A stretch of 64,000 nucleotides of DNA, taken from assembly GCF_040149665.1 (NCBI RefSeq), contig NZ_JBEFLP010000002.1, forward strand, positions 248,001-312,000, read 5' to 3'. The position numbers and the translations under genes are program-made. Below, piece after piece: positions 6,690 to 15,352 of this stretch. Under the pieces are notes generated by a model that saw only the letters and a program-made list of their open reading frames with translations, ran no database searches and was not told the origin of the DNA. Within the stretch, counting starts at the first letter, position 1. Every line of letters begins with the position of its first letter. Source of the DNA: Sulfitobacter sp. HNIBRBA3233 (GTDB lineage Bacteria; Pseudomonadota; Alphaproteobacteria; Rhodobacterales; Rhodobacteraceae).

Positions 6690-9323
6690 ATGACTTCCTT
6701 TACCCCCGACGATCTGACCCGCACGATGGACCGGCTGCGCCGGCCGCTGGCGCTGACCCGCTGGGGAATGCGTGCCGAAGTCGCGGTGCGCGCGCTCTGG
6801 CCGCTGCTGAGCGTCGTTCTGGTGGCGCTGGCCGCTGCCATGCTGGGCCTGCACGAGGTGATCCCGCTAGAGGCTCTGTGGGCCGTTGGCGGGCTTACCG
6901 TGGCGCTGGCGCTATGGTCTCTGATCTACGCCCTGCGCCGGTTGTCCATGCCGTCCGAGCTGGACGCGATGATGCGGCTCGACCGGAGCCTGCCGGGACG
7001 GCCCATCACGGCACTGCTGGACGATCAGGCAATCGGGGACAGCGATGCGGCATCAGCGGCGGTGTGGCGTGCCCACAAGCGCCGCATGGCCGAACGCGCT
7101 GCCCGCGCCGAAGCGGTGCCGGGCGATCTGCGGGTGTCGTCGCGCGACCCCTATGCGTTGCGCTACGTTGCCGCCCTCGGGTTCATGGTCGCGCTGGCGT
7201 TCGGCTCGATCTGGCGGGTTGGTACCATCGACGACATGGCGCGGGGCGCAGAGGCCACTTTGGCCAGCGGGCCGGTCTGGGAAGGCTGGGCAGAACCGCC
7301 GCGCTATACGGGCAAGCCCACGTTCTACCTCAACGATCTTGCGGCGGGCGAATTGACCCTGCCGGTCGGCACACTGATCACCGTGCGCTTTTACGGCGAG
7401 CCGGGCGCCTTGACCCTGAGCGAGGCGGTATCGGGCCGCGCCGATCCGCCGGATGCGGGCGAAGACGATGCGCCGCCGCAGACGGCCTTCGATTTCAAGG
7501 TTCTGAGCGATGGCGAGATCGCGATCGAGGGACCGGGCGGCCGCGCATGGTCCGTTGCCGTGCGTGCGGATGAGGCTCCGGAAATCACCATTCTCGGCGC
7601 GCCGGACGTGGCGGCCATGGGCGAGATGCAATTGCCCTTCGCGGCAAAGGATGACTACGGCGTGGAAGCGGGCGAGGCGCGCTTTGCGCTGGACCTCCCG
7701 GCGGTAGAGCGCCGGTACGGGCTGAGTGTGGACCCCGAGCCGCGTCCCGAAATCGTCGTGCCGCTGCCGCTGCCGATCTCGGGCGATCGCGCCGGTTTCG
7801 AAGAAAATTTGGTGGATGATTTCTCCCAGCATCCCTGGGCGAACCTGCCGGTGACTGTCGCAATGACCGCGCTGGATGCGGCAGAGCAGATGGGACAGAC
7901 GGCACCGATGCAGATGACCTTGCCGGGGCGCAGGTTCTTCGATCCGGTCGCGGCTTCGGTGATCGAGATGCGCCGCGATATCCTGTGGAGCAGGGAGAAC
8001 CTTGGCCGGACGGCACAGGTCCTGCGGGCGGTCAGCTATCTGCCCGACGATGTGTTCCGCGCGCAAACCACCGCGCTGCGTCTGCGCAAGCTGATCGACC
8101 GGCTGGAGATGCACGCGAAATACGGGCTCGACCCCGAAACCCAGAATGAGATTGCCAAGGATATGTGGGATCTGGCGCTTGAGCTGGAGGAGGGCGATCT
8201 GGACGATGCGCGCGAACGGATGCGCCGCGCGCAGGAGCGACTGAACGAGGCGATGAAGAACGGTGCCTCGGACGAGGAAATCGCCGAGCTGATGCAGGAA
8301 TTGCGCCGCGCCACCGAAGAGTACATGCAGCAATTGCAGCGCGAGCAGGCGCAGCGTCAGGATGACGGGCAACAGCAGCAGGGCCAGCAACAGCAGGGCG
8401 AGTCCATGCAGATGACGCAGGACGACCTGCAACGCCTGATGGACCGCATTCAGGAACTAATGGAACAGGGCCGCATGGCCGAGGCCGAACAGGCCCTGCG
8501 CGAGTTGCAAGAGATGATGGAGAACATGCAGGTCACGCAAGGCCAGCAGGGGCAGGGCGGTCAATCGCCGGGCGAGCAGGCGATGGAAGGTCTGGCCGAA
8601 ACCCTGCGCAACCAGCAAGGGCTGAGCGATCAGGCATTCCGCGATTTGCAGGAGCAGTTCAATCCCGGCGCCCAGGCCGGCGAGTCCCAGGGGAACGAGG
8701 GGCGCAACGGCGGACAGGGACGTGGCCAGAACCACGAAGGCCAGCAGGGCCAAGGCGAGGGTCAGGAAGGGCAACAGCGCGGCGAAAGCGGTGGTGGCGA
8801 ACAGAGTCCGAGCGAGGGTCAGGGCCAGGAACAATCCCTCGCCGAGCGCCAGCAGCAGCTGCGGGATGAGCTGAGCCGACAGCAGGGTCGCCTGCCGGGG
8901 CAAGGCTCTGCCGAAGGAGAGGCCGCGCGGGACGCGCTGGACCGTGCGGGCCGCGCGATGGACGAGGCCGAGCAGGACCTGCGCGAAGGCGATCTGCCCG
9001 GCGCGATCGACAACCAGTCGCAGGCGATGGAAGCATTGCGCGAGGGGATGCGGTCGCTGGGCGAGGCGATGGCGCAGGAACAACAGAACCAGCAGCCCGG
9101 ACAGGGAACTCAGGAAAGCGACCGCCGCGCCCAGAGCGAGGATCCACTCGGCCGCAGTCAGGGGACCAACGGCGCCACCGGCAGCGATGAACGTGCCGAT
9201 CTCAACCCGGATGCCTACGGGCGCGCGCGCGAACTGCTGGATGAAATCCGCCGCCGTTCCGGCGAGGCGGGGCGGCCCGAGATCGAACTGGAATACCTCA
9301 GGCGTCTGCTGGATCGTTTCTGA
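6690..9323 (+). CDS. TIGR02302 / DUF4175 family large membrane-anchored protein
   Basis: 877 residues from the ATG at 6690; a GTG at 6657 would add 11 residues without a better ribosome site. Two transmembrane helices lie near residues 33-55 and 58-80 and a third near 165-185. A beta-rich periplasmic region follows (to about 440), then long amphipathic helices with coiled-coil character. The region 540-830 is extremely rich in Gln, Gly and Glu (QQQQGQQQQG, EGQGQEQS). The C-terminus ELEYLRRLLDRF is a conserved tail. The function of TIGR02302 is unknown; its fixed place after lysA, close to ftsEX, suggests an envelope role, which is inference. Confidence 0.85.
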   Translation: MTSFTPDDLTRTMDRLRRPLALTRWGMRAEVAVRALWPLLSVVLVALAAAMLGLHEVIPLEALWAVGGLTVALALWSLIYALRRLSMPSELDAMMRLDRSLPGRPITALLDDQAIGDSDAASAAVWRAHKRRMAERAARAEAVPGDLRVSSRDPYALRYVAALGFMVALAFGSIWRVGTIDDMARGAEATLASGPVWEGWAEPPRYTGKPTFYLNDLAAGELTLPVGTLITVRFYGEPGALTLSEAVSGRADPPDAGEDDAPPQTAFDFKVLSDGEIAIEGPGGRAWSVAVRADEAPEITILGAPDVAAMGEMQLPFAAKDDYGVEAGEARFALDLPAVERRYGLSVDPEPRPEIVVPLPLPISGDRAGFEENLVDDFSQHPWANLPVTVAMTALDAAEQMGQTAPMQMTLPGRRFFDPVAASVIEMRRDILWSRENLGRTAQVLRAVSYLPDDVFRAQTTALRLRKLIDRLEMHAKYGLDPETQNEIAKDMWDLALELEEGDLDDARERMRRAQERLNEAMKNGASDEEIAELMQELRRATEEYMQQLQREQAQRQDDGQQQQGQQQQGESMQMTQDDLQRLMDRIQELMEQGRMAEAEQALRELQEMMENMQVTQGQQGQGGQSPGEQAMEGLAETLRNQQGLSDQAFRDLQEQFNPGAQAGESQGNEGRNGGQGRGQNHEGQQGQGEGQEGQQRGESGGGEQSPSEGQGQEQSLAERQQQLRDELSRQQGRLPGQGSAEGEAARDALDRAGRAMDEAEQDLREGDLPGAIDNQSQAMEALREGMRSLGEAMAQEQQNQQPGQGTQESDRRAQSEDPLGRSQGTNGATGSDERADLNPDAYGRARELLDEIRRRSGEAGRPEIELEYLRRLLDRF

Positions 9324-9324
9324 T

Positions 9325-9345
9325 CTGTACCGGCCAGCGGTACAG
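9325..9345. terminator. Hairpin between convergent genes, possible bidirectional terminator
   Basis: Two bases after the TIGR02302 stop, CTGTACCG and CGGTACAG form a perfect 8-bp stem with a 5-base loop (GCCAG). It fills most of the 28-base gap between convergent genes, which argues for ending transcription. There is no T-run on either side, so it is not a standard intrinsic terminator. Confidence 0.4.
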
Positions 9346-9351
9346 GCGCGA

Positions 9352-10176
9352 TCAGCTGCCGCCTGCGCCTTCGGCGCCGGAGCCCTCCAGAACACCCCTG
9401 ATCTGGGTGTCGATCCAGATACGTCCGCGATCCACGGCAGAGGTATAGGCCGCCAGCGGCGGCGCCAGTGCGGGTACGGATGTCGCAAGACGCGGCGCGA
9501 GAATATAGATAGCAGACAAGACGATAAAGATCAGCACCACGGTCAGGAAACCGGTGCGGAAACCGCGCCGCTTGCGCTGGTGGGTCGGTGCGTCTATGCG
9601 TGGCGCGTCCTCTTGGGCGGCGTCGTTCCCGCCCGAGGCACCGGCCCGCAATGTCGAGTTTATCTCCTCGATATCGGGCAGCATATCGCGGCGTGACCGG
9701 AGGCCTGCGGCACTGGCCTCCGCATCTTCGACGGCAAGCTCGTCGGGATCCTCGCCACGCATGCGGGCCATTCTCTCGCGTGCCTCGCGGGCGCGGCGGT
9801 CGGCTTCTTCCTTGCGCGGTTGCGGTTCGGCATCAAGGCCGAGATCGGGCTGGCTTTCCAGGCCGCCACCGCTCTGGCCGGCGCGGCGCGCGGCCTGTTC
9901 GGCCTCGGCCTCCTGCCGCAGGATGTCGGCTACGGCAGGGTCAAGCTGCTTGCGCTTTGGCTCCGGCGCGGGCGGAGGGGGCGGCGGCGGTGGCGCGACC
10001 TCCTCGTCGTCGGCGGTGACAGGGTCGTCTTGGGGCAATTCGGCAGGAGCATGGTCGGGGTGGTGCTGAAACCACGTCTGACCGCAGTTGGAACACTGCA
10101 CGTCCCGACCGGTCGCAGGCATCACGTCATCTGGCACTTCGTATTGCGCATCGCAATTCGGACAGATCAGCCTCAT
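9352..10176 (-). CDS. Zinc-ribbon (MJ0042-type) single-pass membrane protein
   Basis: 274 residues. The N-terminus MRLICPNCDAQYEVPD...VQCSNCGQTWF is a CxxC-CxxC zinc ribbon of the MJ0042/TIGR02098 type. It is followed by an acidic, proline-rich linker with an eight-proline run near residues 62-69, an Arg/Glu-rich region, and one transmembrane helix at about 205-225 (FLTVVLIFIVLSAIYILAP). The short C-terminal part would be periplasmic. Such proteins are frequent beside ftsEX in Rhodobacteraceae; function unknown. It is divergent from ftsE, and about 167 bases between them hold both promoters. Confidence 0.85.
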   Translation of the reverse strand: MRLICPNCDAQYEVPDDVMPATGRDVQCSNCGQTWFQHHPDHAPAELPQDDPVTADDEEVAPPPPPPPPAPEPKRKQLDPAVADILRQEAEAEQAARRAGQSGGGLESQPDLGLDAEPQPRKEEADRRAREARERMARMRGEDPDELAVEDAEASAAGLRSRRDMLPDIEEINSTLRAGASGGNDAAQEDAPRIDAPTHQRKRRGFRTGFLTVVLIFIVLSAIYILAPRLATSVPALAPPLAAYTSAVDRGRIWIDTQIRGVLEGSGAEGAGGS

Positions 10177-10343
10177 CTTTCGCCCCGCAGCATCAGTTTA
10201 TGCTCTGTATTTGCTCGTTAACGAACAGCATAGGCTGTAAGACCAGATGCGAAAAGCGTAATTTGGCCTGTAGCCGTTGGCTGCAAAGGATTGAAACCGG
10301 GCTGGTGCTGCGGCACAACAGGCACAGCAAAAAGGGGCGGCGC

Positions 10344-11021
10344 GTGATCGAGCTGGAAAATGTGGCCTATAGCTACGGCGGGGGCGAGCTGTTTTCGGAT
10401 ATTTCGCTGAAGCTCGCACCGGGATCGTTCCATTTTCTGACCGGTCCCTCTGGGTCGGGAAAGACCACCTTGATGAAGCTGTGCTACGGGGCGCTGTTAC
10501 CCACGGCGGGCAACGTCCGCCTGTTCGATTCCGATGTGCGCGGGCTGAGCCGCGACGATGTTGCGCTGCTGCGCCGCCGCGTGGGGGTCGTGCATCAGGA
10601 TTGCCAGTTTCTGGATCACCTTCCGGTGCATGAGAACGTGGCCTTGCCGCTGAATGTCTCGGGTCGCAATGCCGAGGCCGCGCGCGAGGACCTGTCCGAT
10701 CTGCTGCACTGGGTGGGGCTGACCGACCGCGCCAACGCGATACCGCCCGAATTGTCCGGGGGCGAGCGGCAGCGCGCCGCACTTGCGCGCGCGGTGATCA
10801 TGTCGCCCGATGTGGTTCTGGCCGACGAGCCTACGGGAAACGTCGACTGGGACATGTCACAGCGCCTGCTGCGGCTGCTGATCGAGCTGAACCGCATGGG
10901 CAAGACCGTGCTGGTCGCCACCCATGATCTGAGCCTGATCCGCGCGACCAAGGCGCATGTACAGGCGCGGGTCCTGCGGATCGCAAACCGGCGTATCCAG
11001 CTGGCGGGGGCGGATCTGTGA
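10344..11021 (+). CDS. ftsE: Cell-division ABC transporter ATP-binding protein FtsE
   Basis: 225 residues from the GTG at 10344, which has AGGGG just upstream; the open frame continues to 10200 but that part has no FtsE similarity. Walker A is GPSGSGKTT (34-42), the signature is LSGGERQRAALARA and Walker B is VVLADEPTGNVD. FtsE with FtsX forms a divisome complex that activates peptidoglycan hydrolases through periplasmic adaptors at the division site. The stop overlaps the GTG of ftsX by four bases (GTGA), giving coupled translation. Confidence 0.95.
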   Translation: MIELENVAYSYGGGELFSDISLKLAPGSFHFLTGPSGSGKTTLMKLCYGALLPTAGNVRLFDSDVRGLSRDDVALLRRRVGVVHQDCQFLDHLPVHENVALPLNVSGRNAEAAREDLSDLLHWVGLTDRANAIPPELSGGERQRAALARAVIMSPDVVLADEPTGNVDWDMSQRLLRLLIELNRMGKTVLVATHDLSLIRATKAHVQARVLRIANRRIQLAGADL

Positions 11022-11926
11022 AGAAGCTGCGTAAACTGCTGCGCGGGACTTGGTCGTCCGACGCTCAGGCCGACAGGGTTGTCCCGCCTTCGGGCTTTAC
11101 CGCGCAGCTGACGGTTTTTGCCGCCGGCGCGATGGCCTTCCTCGCGGTTTTCGCGCTGGCGCTGTCACTGGCGGCGGGGCGGCTTGCCGACCGCTGGGGC
11201 GAAGAACTGGGCCGGTCGGCAACGATCCGGATCGCTGCACCCGATGACCAGCAGCAGGCCCAGACCGGCGCGGCCCTGCGCATCCTCGAGACGACGCGCG
11301 GGGTGCAGACCGCCCGCGCGCTCAGCGACGACGAACAGGCCGCTCTGCTTGCCCCGTGGTTCGGGGCGGAATTGGCGCTGGACGCGCTGCCGGTGCCGCG
11401 CCTGATCGAGGTTATCGAAACCGCCGAAGGCATGGATGCCGCCGGCCTGCGCCTGAGGCTGGCCGCCGAGGTGCCGGGCGCGGTTCTGGACGATCACTCG
11501 CGCTGGCGCGAGCCGCTGGTGGACGCGGCGGCACGGCTGCGCAGCCTCGGCGTGGTGTCGATCCTGCTGATCGTGCTGGTGACCGGTGCGATGGTCACCC
11601 TGGCCGCCAACGCCGCACTTGCCGCCAATGCGCAGGTCATTGCCGTGCTGCGGCTGGTGGGGGCCACGGATGACTATATCGCCCATGCCTTCATCCGGCG
11701 TTTCACCCTGCGCACCCTTGCGGGGGCTGCAGGGGGCGTTGCGCTAGGGCTGATCGCGGTGCTTCTGATGCCCGGCGGCAGTGACGAGACGGCAAGCTTT
11801 CTGACCGGGCTCGGCTTTAGGGGCTGGCATTGGCTGATACCGCTGACAATTCCGCCGCTGGCTGCCGGGGTCGCATTTTTCGCCACCCGCCGCGCCGCAC
11901 GCAGCACTCTGGAGGAGCTTTCGTGA
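11018..11926 (+). CDS. ftsX: Cell-division membrane protein FtsX
   Basis: 302 residues with the FtsX layout: cytoplasmic N-terminus, first transmembrane helix around 28-50 (LTVFAAGAMAFLAVFALALS), a periplasmic domain to about 170, then three helices (around 175-200, 230-250 and 270-290). It starts with GTG inside the ftsE stop and ends overlapping the acyltransferase GTG. It is the membrane partner of FtsE, transmitting ATP hydrolysis to periplasmic cell-wall hydrolases. The conserved stretch ALAANAQVIAVLRLVGATD is typical of the cytoplasmic loop. Confidence 0.93.
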   Translation: MKKLRKLLRGTWSSDAQADRVVPPSGFTAQLTVFAAGAMAFLAVFALALSLAAGRLADRWGEELGRSATIRIAAPDDQQQAQTGAALRILETTRGVQTARALSDDEQAALLAPWFGAELALDALPVPRLIEVIETAEGMDAAGLRLRLAAEVPGAVLDDHSRWREPLVDAAARLRSLGVVSILLIVLVTGAMVTLAANAALAANAQVIAVLRLVGATDDYIAHAFIRRFTLRTLAGAAGGVALGLIAVLLMPGGSDETASFLTGLGFRGWHWLIPLTIPPLAAGVAFFATRRAARSTLEELS

Positions 11927-12663
11927 TCATCTTGCAATGGATCCGGTCGATCCTGTTCTCGCTCAACGCGACGCTGTCGATGCCGGTCATCGGGCTGGCC
12001 TACGCGCCTTGGGCCATGTTCTCGAAGCGCGGCGCCTACGCTGGTTGTCGGGCCTACGCGCGGTATGTGATGTGGTCCGCGCGCTGGATGGTCGGGCTGC
12101 GCTGCGAAATACGCGGTGACATTCCGCAGGGCGAGACGTTGATCGCGGCCAAGCACCAGTCGTTTCTCGACATCATCATGATCTACAATGCGCTGCCGCT
12201 GCCCAAGTTCATCATGAAGAACCAGTTGAAATGGGCCCCCGTGATCGGCCAGTACGTCAAGCGGATGGAGATGATCTTTGTCGACAGGGGCAAGCGCGGC
12301 CGCGCGATCCAGAAGATGGTGGAGGAGGTCGAGGCAGGCCGCCGCGAGCCGGGACAGATCGTCATCTACAGCCAGGGCACGCGGGTCCGTCCTGGCCTGA
12401 AGGTCCCCTACAAGGTCGGTACCGCTGCGCTTTACGACCAGCTGGGCCAGAAGTGCGTGCCGGCGGCGACCAATGCAGGGGTTTTCTGGCCGCGCCGCGG
12501 ATTGTTCCGTCGGCCCGGCGTGGCGGTTGTGGAGTTTCTGGAGCCGATCGAGCCGGGCCTGCCGAAAGCCGAGTTCATGCGGCTGCTGGAGAACCGCGTC
12601 GAAGAGGCGTCCGACCGGCTGCTGGCCGAAACCAATGTCGCGCATCTCTATACGCCGGAGTGA
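11923..12663 (+). CDS. plsC: 1-acyl-sn-glycerol-3-phosphate acyltransferase (PlsC family)
   Basis: 246 residues from the GTG at 11923, which overlaps the ftsX stop and has GGAGG seven bases upstream. The HX4D acyltransferase motif is HQSFLD, and the downstream IVIYSQGTRVRPG block is a variant of the usual FPEGTR site, with SQGTR in place of PEGTR. It would transfer an acyl chain to lysophosphatidic acid to make phosphatidic acid at the inner membrane. Its coupling to ftsEX puts phospholipid synthesis with cell division. Several PlsC paralogues are usual in this family, so the exact acceptor is inferred. Confidence 0.85.
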   Translation: MIILQWIRSILFSLNATLSMPVIGLAYAPWAMFSKRGAYAGCRAYARYVMWSARWMVGLRCEIRGDIPQGETLIAAKHQSFLDIIMIYNALPLPKFIMKNQLKWAPVIGQYVKRMEMIFVDRGKRGRAIQKMVEEVEAGRREPGQIVIYSQGTRVRPGLKVPYKVGTAALYDQLGQKCVPAATNAGVFWPRRGLFRRPGVAVVEFLEPIEPGLPKAEFMRLLENRVEEASDRLLAETNVAHLYTPE

Positions 12664-12721
12664 TCCGGTCGCTGCGCGGTGCGCCCTTTAGCGCCTGATC
12701 TGCATAACCCGCCTGAACGAA

Positions 12722-12753
12722 TAAGCCGGACCCATCAGATGGGCCCGGCTTTG
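12722..12753. terminator. Intrinsic terminator between plsC and lpdA
   Basis: AAGCCGGACCCAT and ATGGGCCCGGCTT form a stem of about 12 bp (one mismatch) with a 3-base loop, followed by T. It lies about 60 bases after the plsC stop and 25 bases from the lpdA stop on the other strand, so it can serve both convergent operons. Confidence 0.75.
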
Positions 12754-12778
12754 TCTGTGCCTGCGTGGGCACCACCGC

Positions 12779-14167
12779 TTACATGTGGATCGGACCGTCA
12801 CCACAGGCCAGAGCGGCCTCCCGCACGGCTTCGGAATAGGTCGGGTGGGCGTGGCAGGTCATCGCAAGATCCTGCGCCGAGGCGCCGAATTCCATCGCGA
12901 CGCAGACCTCATGGATCAGATCGCCCGCCGCCGGACCTATGATGTGGCATCCCAGGATCCGGTCGGTTTCCTTGTCGGCCAGCATTTTCACAAAGCCGTC
13001 GCCCGAGAAATTTGCCTTGGCGCGGGCGTTGCCCATGAAGGAAAACTTGCCGACCTTATAGTCACGGCCCGCTTCTTTCAGTTGCTCTTCGGTCATGCCG
13101 ACGTTGGCGACTTCGGGGTGGGTATAGATCACACCGGGGATCACGCCGTAGTTTACGTGCCCGTGCTGACCGGCGATCTGTTCGGCCACGGCCATGCCTT
13201 CGTCCTCGGCCTTGTGGGCCAGCATCGGGCCTTCGATCACGTCGCCGATGGCATATACCCCGTCGACTGACGTGCGCCACTGATCGTTGACCTGGATTTG
13301 CCCGCGCTTCGTCATGATCATGTCGAGCGCGTCCAGACCCAGCCCCTCGACATAGGGTTTGCGCCCGGTGGCAACGAGCACGGTATCGGCGTCCAGCGTG
13401 TGTTCGCTGTCATCCTTGCGCAGCTTGTAGGTCACCTTGGCCTTCTGCTTGGTCGCTTCGGTCGATTGCACGGCTGCGCCGAGGATGAATTCCAGCCCCT
13501 GCTTCTTCAGGGTTTTCTGGAACTGCTTGCTGATCTCCGCGTCCATGCCGGGGGTGATATGATCGAGGTACTCGATCACCTTCACCTCGGAGCCGAGCCG
13601 CGCGTAGACGGAGCCGAGCTCAAGCCCGATCACGCCCGCGCCGATGACAACCATCTTCTTTGGCACCTTGCCCAGCGACAGCCCGCCGGTGGAGCTGACC
13701 ACGACTTTCTCGTCGATCTCGACGCCGGGCAGGGTTGCTGGTTCGGACCCGGAGGCGATGACGATGTTCTTCGCCTCGTGGATCTCGTCGCCGACCTTGA
13801 CCTTGCCCGCTTCGGGGATGCTGGCCCAGCCCTTGATCCAGTCGACCTTGTTCTTCTTGAACAGGAATTCGATGCCGCCGGTGTTGCTGTCGATGGTGGA
13901 CTGTTTGTATTTCTGCATCTGCTGCCAGTCGACCGAGGGGCTTTTGCCCTTCAGGCCCATTTCGGCAAAGTTGTGTTCCGCCTCGTGCAGCATGTGGCTG
14001 GCGTGCAGCAGCGCCTTCGACGGGATGCACCCGATGTTGAGGCAGGTGCCGCCCAGTGTTTCGCGCCCCTCGACGCAGGCGGTTTTCAGGCCCAGTTGCG
14101 CGCAGCGGATGGCGCAGACGTAGCCGCCGGGGCCGGAACCGATGATGATGACGTCATATGCGGACAT
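12779..14167 (-). CDS. lpdA: Dihydrolipoyl dehydrogenase (E3)
   Basis: 462 residues. The flavoprotein reoxidises dihydrolipoamide of the E2 subunit and reduces NAD. Features: N-terminal FAD loop [12 protein letters not shown], redox disulfide Cys42-Cys47 in [16 protein letters not shown] loop [17 protein letters not shown], second FAD motif [20 protein letters not shown], and the C-terminal His-Glu pair in [15 protein letters not shown]. It is the last gene of the suc block, so it is most likely the E3 of 2-oxoglutarate dehydrogenase, possibly shared with other complexes. Confidence 0.97.
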   Translation of the reverse strand: MSAYDVIIIGSGPGGYVCAIRCAQLGLKTACVEGRETLGGTCLNIGCIPSKALLHASHMLHEAEHNFAEMGLKGKSPSVDWQQMQKYKQSTIDSNTGGIEFLFKKNKVDWIKGWASIPEAGKVKVGDEIHEAKNIVIASGSEPATLPGVEIDEKVVVSSTGGLSLGKVPKKMVVIGAGVIGLELGSVYARLGSEVKVIEYLDHITPGMDAEISKQFQKTLKKQGLEFILGAAVQSTEATKQKAKVTYKLRKDDSEHTLDADTVLVATGRKPYVEGLGLDALDMIMTKRGQIQVNDQWRTSVDGVYAIGDVIEGPMLAHKAEDEGMAVAEQIAGQHGHVNYGVIPGVIYTHPEVANVGMTEEQLKEAGRDYKVGKFSFMGNARAKANFSGDGFVKMLADKETDRILGCHIIGPAAGDLIHEVCVAMEFGASAQDLAMTCHAHPTYSEAVREAALACGDGPIHM

Positions 14168-14240
14168 AGGGTCCTCCTTGGACAGTATTTCGGTGGTGCG
14201 GGCGGCAAATGCGGATCGCGGGCCGCCCCCTACCGTTTGG

Positions 14241-14636
14241 TCAGAAAAGTGCTGCGAGCAGCATAATGAGCGTAGCGAAGAATCCCACCATCCAGATCAG
14301 CGAGCGCCAGGGGCGCAGGCCGAAGGCATAGGCAGGCACATAAAGGACCCGCGCGACCAGATACGCCCAGGCGCAAGCGGCGGTCAGTGCGGTATTCTGT
14401 CCCGACATCTGCACCACACCGACGGCGATGGCGAAAAGGATCAGCCCCTCGAAATGGTTGTCGAAGGCCCGGCCCAGCCGCGCGGTTTTGTCCGAGAGGC
14501 TGCGGGACGGATCGCGGTCGCGCGCCGACATGGTATAGCCCGGGCCAAGCTCGCGATTTGCCGGCACAGCATAAAGCGCGAACTGCACGCATTGCAGCAG
14601 CGCCGCGAGCGTAAGTGCGGTCAGTTCAGCGGTCAT
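14241..14636 (-). CDS. MAPEG-family membrane protein
   Basis: 131 residues with four predicted transmembrane helices. The MAPEG pattern is visible: an N-terminal helix, a polar loop with [11 protein letters not shown] ([20 protein letters not shown]) and A-R-x-L-Y-V-P-A-Y in the third helix ([19 protein letters not shown]). MAPEG proteins include glutathione-linked microsomal enzymes, but bacterial members are mostly uncharacterised. The ATG at 14636 shares one base with the stop of the upstream small gene. It lies between odhB and lpdA together with a second MAPEG gene. Confidence 0.85.
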   Translation of the reverse strand: MTAELTALTLAALLQCVQFALYAVPANRELGPGYTMSARDRDPSRSLSDKTARLGRAFDNHFEGLILFAIAVGVVQMSGQNTALTAACAWAYLVARVLYVPAYAFGLRPWRSLIWMVGFFATLIMLLAALF

Positions 14637-14899
14637 CAGGCGGTCTCGATGAAGTAGTAGCTTTCGTCGCTGACGGTGCCGCCGTCGTCGCCCTTCAGCG
14701 CGTCCGAGCGTTTGATCCACGCCTGCGCGCGGTCGCGGTCGTTGACCGACAGCAGAACGAAAGCGTGGCTGGTGCTGTCGGCGTCACGCCAGATTTGCAG
14801 CACGCCCAGTCCGGCGTCCCGTCGCGCCTCGTGATCCGCGTCGAACGCCGTTTTCCATTTGGTGAAATCGCTCACCTCGAAGTGGCAGATCATTTGCAT
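14636..14899 (-). CDS. Small conserved protein between two MAPEG genes
   Basis: 87 residues, soluble, no signal peptide. The sequence (MICHFEVSDFTKWKTAFDAD, then RRDAGLGVLQIWRDAD and AFVLLSVNDRDRAQAWIKR) looks like a dimeric alpha-beta barrel of the antibiotic-monooxygenase/EthD kind, in which F..DF.KW...F is typical; no heme or catalytic residue can be assigned. It is translationally coupled to the following MAPEG gene by a one-base overlap and begins about 15 bases after the preceding MAPEG stop, so the three form a unit. Confidence 0.7.
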   Translation of the reverse strand: MQMICHFEVSDFTKWKTAFDADHEARRDAGLGVLQIWRDADSTSHAFVLLSVNDRDRAQAWIKRSDALKGDDGGTVSDESYYFIETA

Positions 14900-14914
14900 G
14901 GGTCGGACCTTCCG

Positions 14915-15298
14915 TTACAGGGCAAGCAGATAGAGCGACACGGTGGCGGCAAAACCGGCAGCCCAGGCGAGGGTGCGCACGCCGGTGATCGCGAAGGCGT
15001 AAGCGGGCAGATAGATCAGGCGCGCGATGAAGAACACCGTGGCGGCCAGCGTGGACGCGGGGGTGGATTGGTCGGTGACAAGGATCAGCAGCACAGCAGG
15101 TGCGAACAGCGCCATTGCGGTGATGGCATTGTTCAGCGCACGGTTCAGCCGCGCGGCAACGCCCTTGACGGGGCGCTGTTCATCGCGCGCGCCCATCAGG
15201 TACGCGATGCCCAGCTGACCGAGCGATCCGGTTGCCTGCCAGACGACAGTAAGTGCGGTAAGAAGGCCGTAGGCGACGAGAGCTTCGAGTTCGGTCAT
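14915..15298 (-). CDS. MAPEG-family membrane protein (second copy)
   Basis: 127 residues from the ATG at 15298; the open frame extends to 15334 without similarity. Four hydrophobic helices, with the family motif in GVAARLNRALNNAITAMALF and ARLIYLPAYAFAITGVRTL. It parallels the MAPEG gene at 14241-14636 (same ARxxYxPAYAF block), so the two are paralogues. It begins 54 bases after the odhB stop. Role in the suc block unknown. Confidence 0.85.
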   Translation of the reverse strand: MTELEALVAYGLLTALTVVWQATGSLGQLGIAYLMGARDEQRPVKGVAARLNRALNNAITAMALFAPAVLLILVTDQSTPASTLAATVFFIARLIYLPAYAFAITGVRTLAWAAGFAATVSLYLLAL

Positions 15299-15352
15299 GG
15301 TACAGGAGCCTTTCGGGGTGAAGAGGCAGGCCAAAGGCCCGCCCCTGACAGG

